From Candidatus Fermentithermobacillus carboniphilus (lineage in GTDB: Bacteria > Bacillota > Sulfobacillia > Fermentithermobacillales > Fermentithermobacillaceae): a stretch of DNA of 64,000 nucleotides. The stretch covers positions 896,494-960,493 of the forward strand of contig CP062796.1 of assembly GCA_018208355.1 (NCBI GenBank), written 5' to 3'. Below the pieces are notes generated by a model. The model was given only the letters and a program-made list of their open reading frames with translations. It did not search any database and had not been told where the DNA came from. Shown one piece after another: positions 17,195 to 24,758 of this stretch. Made by a program: the position numbers and the translations under genes. Within the stretch, counting starts at the first letter, position 1, and each line of letters starts with the position of its first letter.

Positions 17195-17226
17195 GCCGGT
17201 GATGCCTAGTAATAGGTGTCACCGGC
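17195..17226 (+). terminator. Hairpin after the transposon ATPase
   Basis: GCCGGTGA at 17195 pairs with TCACCGGC at 17219, and the inner GCCT/AGGT continues the stem around a six-base loop. The hairpin is strong, but the following bases (CTTCTATAT) are only weakly T-rich, so it is a probable rather than certain intrinsic terminator, 48 bases after the ATPase stop. Confidence 0.5.
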
Positions 17227-17233
17227 CTTCTAT

Positions 17234-17530
17234 ATGGAGCTAAAACAGCCTCCCACAAGCAATGTGAAAGTGAAAATCGAGGGTAAAGGGATTGTGCAAA
17301 CGGGAGAAGAATTAGAACCTTGGAATCTGACAATTGGCATATTGGAACGGAATTTCAGCCTGGAGGAATCTGAAAAATACACGCGGGGTTAATTTGCAAA
17401 ATGACACCGTAGCGAGCAAACCTTGCCTCCTGTGAATGGAAAAGTTGTGCATAGCGAAAAATCGGAGTCTGGTAGTGAGGAAGCGCGTGAATTGCAGCGG
17501 AACCTAGATACGTTGAGAACCGCGCTGTAA
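17234..17530 (+). pseudogene. Unidentified coding remnant with two in-frame stops
   Basis: An ATG at 17234 starts a frame (KQPPTSNVKVKIEGKGIVQT, then ERNFSLEESEKYTRG) that stops at 17390 and again a few codons later. It then continues in the same frame with plausible residues (PPVNGKVVHSEKSESGSEEA) to a third stop at 17530. The amino-acid mix is unlike random sequence, so this is likely an old gene inactivated by stop codons. The family is not recognised. Confidence 0.35.
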
Positions 17531-17564
17531 CGGGCCAATGACCTTCTCATCAATCACCGACCCT

Positions 17565-19070
17565 TCAAATGTAATGACGGAATGGAAGCGGAGAGTCTCC
17601 ACTTATAGGTGCAGCGGTTAGGATTTCCCCGACTCTATCCGCGAATCTCAGAGTAACCGGCAAACCGTCACCATAGATGCAGGCGTTGTAGTTAAGTTTC
17701 GTTAGCCCCATTATGTCCTGCAACACTACTCGAATGTCTGCGTCTCCTTTGCATACATCGATCAATAGCGGGTTGGGGACTTCTCTGCCCGGATACGTCT
17801 GAAGTCTCGGAATGAACCCTCTAGTCCATAGATAAGCAGTACGGTCATCCCTGATGTAGGCCATCCCTCGCAATAACGGATAGCTGCTATCTCGAAAAAC
17901 CTTGAGGTCCCAGAAGTCACGTATACGAACGCCTACTATCTTTGTCTTACCAGTCGTTGCCTCCTGAAAACCCGCCCACTCCTCATCGTCAAATCTGACT
18001 TTTCCATGTATGAAAATCTCCTTTGGGGGCTCTCCTCGGTATTCTTCGTAAGCCCTAAGGACTCGAGTAATAAGCTCTTTTGCATCTTTCCGTTTCAGGT
18101 GAAACTGACCGGTATTCTCATTGTACCAGGGCCCGACTGCACTCTTAAAGACTAACCCATCCCCGGAATCCAAAAACATCTGGGCAGCACAGCATGCATT
18201 TTGAGAGTATCCAGGTTGCCTCTGTATCTTAAACACAAGGCCTACGTAACAGACTCCCTCTCGAACACTGGCCAACTTCCAGGGTCGTCCGCCCGCCTTG
18301 TAGAAAGTAGCTGTAGTGAGGTTCCAGGCAATAGAAGATCTCATGTCATTGGCTGAATCCACATTCATTCTGTTGTAGTTTCCCAGCAGGGTTGATTCCC
18401 TGATAACCTGAGTAACAATTTTATGCTCAAGCAAGCGAGCTTTGAGTTGGTTGCGAAAATCCACCTCATATTCATATGCTTTCGCCGTCTCATATTCCTC
18501 TTCCGCATCAAACAAGGGTCGCTGTTGGTGTAAACGACGGACGAGTTCAGGGGTCACCTTGCGATCAGGCTGAACCCGGCGGGCTGGTGGAACCCTGGAT
18601 TTTGGCCTGCAGAGATCGTAGACCATATCCGGTACTATCACAAACCACAGATCCACCAAGTCTTCTTCTTCGATTCTCGCTGCTGTGATCTTTGTGTAAT
18701 ATAAATCTACCGCTTCATAGACTCGCTGGTAAGCATCTTCGAGATGAACCGCCCGAGACAAGGCAGACTGATCTATGATTCGTTCGATATAAGGCTCACT
18801 ACTGATGGGTACCCGAAAGACTGCCTCAAACCCTGGAAAGAACGGCCAACCTGCCCTGCCAGAACCAATAATCGGTTTTTGAACAGCTGAAACCCATTCC
18901 TTGAATCTGGCAATACCATCCCGCGTTCCGATGAGGCCGTACCGCACACCATAGGGTCTTTTCTCGTCGAGCGGGCCAAAAAGAAAAAGGCCGTCACGCG
19001 GATCCTCCATTGACTGACCGAACCGGAAGCATATTTCAGGTTCAGGCAGCTTAGTCAGGTTATATATCAT
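17565..19070 (-). CDS. Short prokaryotic Argonaute (MID-PIWI) of a SPARTA system
   Basis: 501 residues from the third of three closely spaced ATGs (19070), overlapping the TIR-APAZ stop by 11 bases; 19079 or 19082 are alternatives. The protein has only MID and PIWI regions. The PIWI part shows VCYVGLVFKIQRQPG where active Argonautes have their first catalytic Asp, and IFIHGKVRFDDEEW where the HGK/HR loop sits, ending LNYNACIYGDGLPVTLRFAD. The first catalytic Asp is missing, as in all short Argonautes, which bind a guide but do not cut. In SPARTA it uses RNA guides to sense invading DNA and activates the TIR partner. Confidence 0.9.
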   Translation of the reverse strand: MIYNLTKLPEPEICFRFGQSMEDPRDGLFLFGPLDEKRPYGVRYGLIGTRDGIARFKEWVSAVQKPIIGSGRAGWPFFPGFEAVFRVPISSEPYIERIIDQSALSRAVHLEDAYQRVYEAVDLYYTKITAARIEEEDLVDLWFVIVPDMVYDLCRPKSRVPPARRVQPDRKVTPELVRRLHQQRPLFDAEEEYETAKAYEYEVDFRNQLKARLLEHKIVTQVIRESTLLGNYNRMNVDSANDMRSSIAWNLTTATFYKAGGRPWKLASVREGVCYVGLVFKIQRQPGYSQNACCAAQMFLDSGDGLVFKSAVGPWYNENTGQFHLKRKDAKELITRVLRAYEEYRGEPPKEIFIHGKVRFDDEEWAGFQEATTGKTKIVGVRIRDFWDLKVFRDSSYPLLRGMAYIRDDRTAYLWTRGFIPRLQTYPGREVPNPLLIDVCKGDADIRVVLQDIMGLTKLNYNACIYGDGLPVTLRFADRVGEILTAAPISGDSPLPFRHYI

Positions 19071-20421
19071 TTTCCTCATCATCCTCTCCCATGATTTCAA
19101 CCAGAGGTTTACCGTGAGGATCCCTGTATGATACCTGACTCCTGAATTGTATGGGTCTCGTACTGACTTCGATGAAAGAGTCCTCCGAAACAGGAATACG
19201 GATAACATCCTGGCAATCTGAAAACCAAGCCAACGATGCTAATATGCGATCCCGCCATTCGGGATTCCACCAATGGCGGCATCGGCGCCGTCTGGCTTTG
19301 TGCATCCGATCCTTACTGTCCCAGACTGTTACGCCGTCATCACTGAACACCACGTGTGGCTTAAATATGAAACCAATGAACGGTGCTACACAGGGTTTGA
19401 CTTCCACAGCAAAGTGCCAGTAATGTATTCTCCGTTCACCCCTCATCGTCTTGGTGTGCCACTGTCCGATTAGCCGGCGACCCGTTCCTCTATTGCCCGG
19501 AATCCTGACTCTACCTGTGCCGACATCATCTTCGGTAAAATAGTACGCCTTGTTCCCATTCGCCAACTCATAGGCATGAAGGGAAGACACCTTTGGCCAC
19601 CTGTCCCAAGCCTGCTTCATCAGATTCACAACTGCATTACGAGCCACCGTGGGTGGCAACCCGCGTGCCCCTTGTTTCAGGAAATCTGCGGGTCTGACGA
19701 GCCGAGATTCAACGATAGTCACTGTATCACCCAGAGAAGCTTTTAAGGATGCAGCGCTGCAAAAACTGAGCAAGTAATCTTGATGGAGAAAACCTCTAGT
19801 CCGAGTTTCCTCCAATCGATGACTTAAGTTGCGGTCGGTGTTGAGACGGTCAAACCTATGGACGTACATGACCTGAGGCAGCTGCGCGCTGAACCAGTTA
19901 GAAGTATAGACCTCCTCCTTCGCCACGATGGCGTCGCACGTTCCGGCATAGCTAGCCCACCACGAGGCAATAGCTGCAGTATTAGGGGCTTCTAGACGTG
20001 GAAAATCCTCCTCTGCCAATGTCCTGAGAAGACTCCTTAGCCCTGAGGCCCACCCGTCATTGAATCGAATCGCTTGGCGACGCCTCACCTGAATGGGCAT
20101 CTCATCGTAGGGTAGACCGTCTATAATGAGGGGTATGACAAAGTTGTGAAGGGATGATGACTTCTTTTCCACTGCCAGGGCAGTCTCCACCTCGTTCAAG
20201 ACTCCTTCCTTATGTCTAGATTTGGACGAGATAACAAGGAGGAACTTCCCCGCTTCCTTGATTTTAGCGTCAATCACTTGCCAGGAAATCTGTCCACCCT
20301 TTAAGCGGATAATGTCACACCACACTTTATATCCATGTAGCATTAGCTGCGATGCCAGCCAGGCGGCAAATTTGTTATCCTCTGGTGTAGCATGGGATAT
20401 AAAAAGCTCGTCTCTTCTCAT
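19060..20421 (-). CDS. TIR-APAZ effector of a SPARTA system
   Basis: 453 residues from the ATG at 20421 (a TTG twelve bases earlier is possible). Residues ~1-130 form a TIR domain: ELFISHATPEDNKFAAWLAS, YKVWCDIIRLKGGQISW, and LLVISSKSRHKEGVLNEVET, whose Glu sits where TIR NADases have the catalytic residue. The remaining ~320 residues form the APAZ (analogue of PAZ) region that holds the Argonaute. Length agrees with known SPARTA effectors (~450). On target recognition the complex oligomerises and the TIR domain destroys NAD+, killing the cell or stopping growth. The pair is a two-gene operon. Confidence 0.9.
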   Translation of the reverse strand: MRRDELFISHATPEDNKFAAWLASQLMLHGYKVWCDIIRLKGGQISWQVIDAKIKEAGKFLLVISSKSRHKEGVLNEVETALAVEKKSSSLHNFVIPLIIDGLPYDEMPIQVRRRQAIRFNDGWASGLRSLLRTLAEEDFPRLEAPNTAAIASWWASYAGTCDAIVAKEEVYTSNWFSAQLPQVMYVHRFDRLNTDRNLSHRLEETRTRGFLHQDYLLSFCSAASLKASLGDTVTIVESRLVRPADFLKQGARGLPPTVARNAVVNLMKQAWDRWPKVSSLHAYELANGNKAYYFTEDDVGTGRVRIPGNRGTGRRLIGQWHTKTMRGERRIHYWHFAVEVKPCVAPFIGFIFKPHVVFSDDGVTVWDSKDRMHKARRRRCRHWWNPEWRDRILASLAWFSDCQDVIRIPVSEDSFIEVSTRPIQFRSQVSYRDPHGKPLVEIMGEDDEENDI

Positions 20422-21305
20422 TCTCCTTTCCAACCACCTTCATGATACGAGCCGCTAGACGCTTCAGAGGAGTCGAGAAGACCACACATATAGTCTGCAG
20501 TTTCGGGTTTCCAGCTACCTGGCCCAGTTCTAGCATCTCGAGGCAATCTCATTGCGTGGCAGTCGAGTTTTCTAGATAGCGACGAGAACAGCTGAGCGAA
20601 CACTAGTGTACAATATGTCACAGATTCTGTTGCGGCACTATCGATGTAATTACTTGACTGGCCGTGCCATACAGCCATGCTAAACCTGGCATATTTGGTG
20701 CCCGGAGGGCATACTCGAATTCCTCTCACCTAAGCATTACCTCTTTCCCTGGGTTCTGACTGATTAGCCAATTCGACGTAGAGCAGTCAAATCCTTGTGT
20801 CCTTCCGAGAACGTATTAAAATCTATCTGGTCAAACCATCGCTAGAGGTCAACAATGGGCTCAAGAGACTGTCCGGTCTCGCCGGATGAAAACACCATTT
20901 TGGGTCTATGAATGTCACGGCCACTTGTTCGAATAGGAAAACGTTCCTATGTCCCTGCGCTGTTCCCGACCGGACTTGAACCGGAAGAAGCCGTGATAAG
21001 ACCGGAAGTACAGTGCTGCCTAGGGCAGATATCTCCATGCCCGATAGAAAGCGTCTCTTAAGAAGCGGTCCTCCAACCTCAGTCCAGCGCTTCACAGAGA
21101 CGAGGCATGATACTCCGGTAACCGCATCCCTTCGTGTTCGACGCCAGGACGGCTCCTGCAAGAACAACTTGCTTGACGTTCTCCGACTTTGTTTCGAAGA
21201 CGAGTTTGGAAGGCCAGGAGTGAAACATGGGTCTGAGTCAGAGGTTCGCCTGTGATTCGGAACCCGCTCGCGCTTTTGCGCGCCTGCGCGGAGTTTCCTG
21301 TACTG
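20422..21305. other. Long intergenic region, no gene recognised
   Basis: About 880 bases between SPARTA and a DUF1848 fragment. Several open frames exist on both strands, but none has a family resemblance or a convincing start. A T-arm-like sequence lies near 20965-20990 without the rest of a tRNA. The region is probably decayed DNA plus the promoter of the TIR-APAZ operon. Confidence 0.35.
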
Positions 21306-21602
21306 TCACTTTATCGAGTTCTGGTTCTGAGCGTTTTCTTCTCTTTGGCTTAAATCTATTGCCTCCGCGCAGCTTTGTACTTCAAGACCATACTTCTTCC
21401 CTATCTCCAAGATGCGGCTGGCTAACTCCAGGAGCTCCTGCCTACGTTCTGGGACTGTTATGTCCGTAAACTGGATGCCGTGGTTCTTCCTTAATCTTTC
21501 CAGGCGCCCTCGGACCTTTCCGTAAACGTCCAAGAATCCGATAACCAGGCGGTCCGAATAATAACCTTGAAGCATCTGAGCCGCTCTCTCAATGTTGTGC
21601 AA
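21306..21602 (-). pseudogene. DUF1848 protein fragment
   Basis: About 90 residues match the C-terminal part of DUF1848 (radical-SAM-like, spore photolyase-related) proteins: YYSDRLVIGFLDVYGKVRG, then LLELASRILEIGKKYGLEVQ and SCAEAIDLS. Whole proteins are about 300 residues. Here the front is missing at 21602, where transposase debris begins, and the end diverges after IDLS before the conserved Cys/Asp region. The gene is clearly broken on both sides. Confidence 0.65.
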
Positions 21603-21609
21603 GGGACGG

Positions 21610-21860
21610 GACGGTGGTAAGGTAATAAAGCGGTACGACAGGCCCGCAACCCCGTATCAACGAGTCTTAGCCTTGGACCATGTCTATCAGAAACGTCAAG
21701 ACCCGCTACGGGCTCAACCCGGTAGACCTGAAAAAGGCTCGTCGCACTCCAGAAGAAACTCGCCCTTTACAATGCGAACAAGCCTTCGCGGCCGAAAACC
21801 TCTCCTTCGAGGATTCGGCCGCGATCGCCTGGAATCTTACGTGAGGCAACGAATCCACTT
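21610..21860 (+). pseudogene. Transposase C-terminal fragment
   Basis: KVIKRYDRPATPYQRVLALD followed, after a frame change, by LNPVDLKKARRTPEETRPLQ resembles the end of integrase-type transposases (K-R-Y-D-x-P-x-T-P-Y-x-R-V-L ... L-N-P-V-x-L). The frame shifts near 21700 and there is no start. It lies directly against the DUF1848 fragment, suggesting that it interrupted that gene. Confidence 0.5.
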
Positions 21861-21900
21861 CGGTTAGATTCTTACGTGAGGACACCACTCGACCAGAACT

Positions 21901-22734
21901 CTAGCCTATCCACCCGGTTGCAGCAACCTTGGCTATCATGAGACAACCTATAAGCTGTTTATAACTATCCACGTAATCCTTGCCTTTCACCGCTATAACC
22001 TTGGGCCCCCGGCGTTCAACCACGGGGAACACGCAGCACATATGAGCCATGCTGGTTAGTTTGGTTGTGATTTGGAACTCCACAGGTGGCTCAACAACAT
22101 GAGGCTTGATGGAGTCTTTCTTGGCCAGAGCCCTTTTGGCAGCTTCCTTCAGTAAGGTCTGGACCCTCTTGGGAGGCAGCAGCCGGGCGGCGTAACGATC
22201 GATGGCGCGCTTGGTGATGACCGTTTCGATGTTGTCACCGAGGAACCGTTTGGCCTCAGCGCACAAGATGTCATCTCCCGCCACCAGGACTACAGGCACG
22301 CCGTATGCGCCTGCGAGACCGGCATTGATGGCTGTTTCTCCCACGACTATCCCATTTCGGCGGATCTCCGTCACCGCGGTCCCCATAATTGTGTGATTTA
22401 AAACTGCGTCCTCGTTACCTTCATGGGCGTGATAACCGATGAAGAAAACAGCATCGAAGGTTTCATCTATGCCTTCCATCTGGCAAAGCCACTTATTGCT
22501 GCCGCTGATGAGCTCTGCGCGCTCATCCAAGTCCTCTATCAAGATGTTGGTCATGCTGCCGTGGGCATCGTTAACAAGAACTTCGGTGGCCCCTGCCTCA
22601 AAAGCACCAGCTATGGCCGCATTAACTTCCTGCGTGAGTAGTTTGCACATGCGGGTGTAACCTGCATCTTCCATGTGCTTGGCACTGGCAACGCCGGTGC
22701 CACCCTCCATATCGACTGATATGTAGACCTTCAT
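21901..22734 (-). CDS. dppA: M55 family D-aminopeptidase
   Basis: 277 residues, the usual length of DppA. Zinc-binding positions agree with the Bacillus enzyme: MKVYISVDMEG (Asp8, Glu10), LVNDAHGSM (His58), GYHAHEG (His104) and VVGETAINAG (Glu133). The family is a self-compartmentalising decamer that releases D-amino acids from peptides, for example during peptidoglycan recycling or starvation. It stands alone between defence modules, so it may be a native chromosomal gene left between insertions. The gene symbol rests on family identity. Confidence 0.85.
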   Translation of the reverse strand: MKVYISVDMEGGTGVASAKHMEDAGYTRMCKLLTQEVNAAIAGAFEAGATEVLVNDAHGSMTNILIEDLDERAELISGSNKWLCQMEGIDETFDAVFFIGYHAHEGNEDAVLNHTIMGTAVTEIRRNGIVVGETAINAGLAGAYGVPVVLVAGDDILCAEAKRFLGDNIETVITKRAIDRYAARLLPPKRVQTLLKEAAKRALAKKDSIKPHVVEPPVEFQITTKLTSMAHMCCVFPVVERRGPKVIAVKGKDYVDSYKQLIGCLMIAKVAATGWIG

Positions 22735-23183
22735 GCTCTCTACCTCCCCGATAGCATTCTTCCAGCCTTCGCAACTGTTACTCCTGCGGTTGTACGTCGG
22801 TAGGTTTTCAACACCACCGTCCGACTGGTTCTAGACTCCCACACAATGTTATCATTGCCAAGTCTCAGACGGGGACTAGGCAACGGACATCTTGATCATC
22901 AGTAGGGAATGTAATTGGCGCCGCTCAAGGCACTTCATTCAGGGCAGACCCTATGGTTTTTCTCGTTCGCCCGCTTGGTGCTGTTCGCCGGTCGAATTCT
23001 GCAAGCAGATCGTAACTACTCGAATACATCGGGCTGCTTGAGGTTATCGGACGACGTTATAACCTTGGAGTAGATGCTATATACCTGTTGCTCCCAGGTC
23101 GCCGTTTCCATTGCCAGTCCGAGGGATCCATGTTGCCCCTCGATAGAGGGTCAAGACAAAAAGTGCAGTCAACACAGCAGTAG
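22735..23183. other. Intergenic region, nothing recognised
   Basis: About 450 bases between dppA and jetD, both on the minus strand. No ORF, hairpin terminator or repeat worth naming was found. It should contain the dppA promoter and the Wadjet operon's transcript end. Confidence 0.4.
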
Positions 23184-24758
23184 TTACCGATATCCAGGCC
23201 CGGCGAGGAAGCGGCTGAGAACCCCTGGTATATCAATACTTTCTTGCTCTACAACGACTCCTCGGTCAACGATGGCTCGGATTACTTCGTGGAACACTTG
23301 ATACTTCGGGTTGTCCAGGAGGATCTCGAGGCTTTTCCGGTACGTCGGGCAGATTTGCTTGCCCTGAGCTGAATATGCCTGGTAAGTGTCTTTGTCCATC
23401 AGCAACGGGCGGATAGGGATTCCCGTTCTGCTCACCAGATGCTGGTATATCCTGAACCCTCCCAGGTCAATATCCCCCCAGTGAAAGAACCGAGGAACGC
23501 GCCCGTCCATCATGAACTTGCGATAGATCTTTCGAAGGAATTCGCGTCTCGTCTTGTTATGGTAACCTCCGAGGTAGACGAGGAGACACCTTTCCCTATG
23601 GCTTTCGCAAAGGGTCTGGGCCAGCATATGGAAGGAAGTAAGGTTTTCCACGGTTAAGACAGTATCCGTGCCGATAGAGACGATTTCAAAGTCGCGAACC
23701 ATCTTGTCGGGAAGGCCAACATCCGGGACAAAATCACCCAGATCCACAACCTGCCCATTCCGTGCTAGTTTGAGAGGACCTGATACAAACACATGGACCG
23801 GATTACTCACAATCCCTAACTCTTCAAGTAGGGCGTCTTTGAATTCCGACTGGCTGTCGAAATCTTCCTTGCTAAGACCCACTTCATCCAGAACACCAAA
23901 TTCGCTGAGAACATCGGTCACTCTGACTCGTAGTTGCTCAAACCGCTTAGAATCCCCGAAGACCCGAACGCTGAACACCCTGGCAGGCATCTCTGAGGTC
24001 AATCTCGACAGGGAATCAATGGATTTACATACATCTTCAAGAAGCCCGGCATCGTCCAACGAAAAGCCACAAGGCAGAGAAAGGCAGTCTTTCAGCCTTG
24101 TCTCGAGTTCCCTCAGAAACGCGACACCAGCCCGAAGACATAAACCTTGGTTTTCTATCTCCATCTGGCATCTGGGGAATGCCGGGCCCGGTTCTGGCGC
24201 GGTATGCGCTTCTTCGCATTCAAGCTCCTCTTCCGCAATCGCCGGAAGACCTCCTGCGCCTGGTTGCGGTGAGGTCTGCGCTCCTTCGTTTTCAAGTCCC
24301 TCCTCCGCAGTCGACGGCAGACCTTTTGGGTGTCGTTCCGGCGCAGTCGGGGCGTTCTCGTCTTCCAGCTCTGTCTGCCATCTCCGAAGCCACTTGGCGA
24401 CCACTTTCTCCATAGAGGCTTCTTTTCGTTCCCTGGGATACCTGCCGGCTATCTCGTAAGCGTCATCCAATCGTTCCAGGCAAAGGTATACTCTCTCCAC
24501 GGTGTCCCGGTCCCATCTCGCCCGACGGACGCGGATAATCCCTTCCGTCTCCAGGGCAGAAGTGGCCAGGTTTATGGCCTGCCGCTTCTCAGCAGTCGAC
24601 TCATCCCAGTAATCGGGAAACTCTTTTCTCGAGTACCTCAGGATGACGTTGCGACCGCCGCCGACCAGACCACCCTCTCTTTTCTGGATAGCATACAATT
24701 TAGACCTTTCATACTTCTCCAGCAACTTGTCCAGTATCAGTTTTCGGTAATCCTTCAT
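23184..24758 (-). CDS. jetD: Wadjet nuclease JetD (TOPRIM)
   Basis: 524 residues from the ATG at 24758. The C-terminal half is a TOPRIM nuclease related to topoisomerase VI: the Glu in TVLTVENLTSFH (about 371) and the Asp pair in HWGDIDLGGFRIYQHL (about 429-431), both intact. The N-terminal winged-helix region (to ~125) joins it through a low-complexity linker made of about three 24-residue repeats. JetD cuts plasmid DNA once the JetABC motor has extruded it. The start overlaps jetC by 50 bases, and a gggaga sequence precedes it. Family members are normally shorter because they lack the linker repeats. Confidence 0.9.
   Translation of the reverse strand: MKDYRKLILDKLLEKYERSKLYAIQKREGGLVGGGRNVILRYSRKEFPDYWDESTAEKRQAINLATSALETEGIIRVRRARWDRDTVERVYLCLERLDDAYEIAGRYPRERKEASMEKVVAKWLRRWQTELEDENAPTAPERHPKGLPSTAEEGLENEGAQTSPQPGAGGLPAIAEEELECEEAHTAPEPGPAFPRCQMEIENQGLCLRAGVAFLRELETRLKDCLSLPCGFSLDDAGLLEDVCKSIDSLSRLTSEMPARVFSVRVFGDSKRFEQLRVRVTDVLSEFGVLDEVGLSKEDFDSQSEFKDALLEELGIVSNPVHVFVSGPLKLARNGQVVDLGDFVPDVGLPDKMVRDFEIVSIGTDTVLTVENLTSFHMLAQTLCESHRERCLLVYLGGYHNKTRREFLRKIYRKFMMDGRVPRFFHWGDIDLGGFRIYQHLVSRTGIPIRPLLMDKDTYQAYSAQGKQICPTYRKSLEILLDNPKYQVFHEVIRAIVDRGVVVEQESIDIPGVLSRFLAGPGYR
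24174..24371 (-). repeat. Imperfect 72-75 bp tandem repeats encoding the JetD linker
   Basis: About 2.7 units within jetD encode the patterns LEDENAPTAPERHPKGLPST, LENEGAQTSPQPGAGGLPAI and LECEEAHTAPEPGPAFP. Each unit is rich in Glu, Ala, Pro and Gly, and the units are conserved at protein level. They lie between the N-terminal region and the catalytic half and lengthen the linker by about 65 residues. Confidence 0.8.

Larger units (their letters stand above)
14413..17226 (+). mobile_element. Three-gene DDE/AAA transposon
   Basis: A zinc-ribbon protein, a Mu/IS481-like DDE transposase and an ExeA/TniB-like ATPase sit in one direction. The last two overlap or abut, and a hairpin follows the ATPase. 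The layout is like Tn552- and Tn5053-type elements, where the transposase needs a regulator ATPase for target choice. All three frames are intact, so the element may still be active. The exact termini and target duplication were not located. Confidence 0.75.

Noticed and set aside
20422..20729. Minus-strand 103-codon frame before the TIR-APAZ gene
   Set aside because: The amino-acid composition looks random, and it shares no features with Argonaute-associated proteins.
20963..20990. T-arm-like CCGG-TTCAAGT-CCGG sequence on the minus strand, as at the 3' end of a tRNA
   Set aside because: No matching anticodon or D arm, and no acceptor stem can be formed with the sequence 70 bases upstream.
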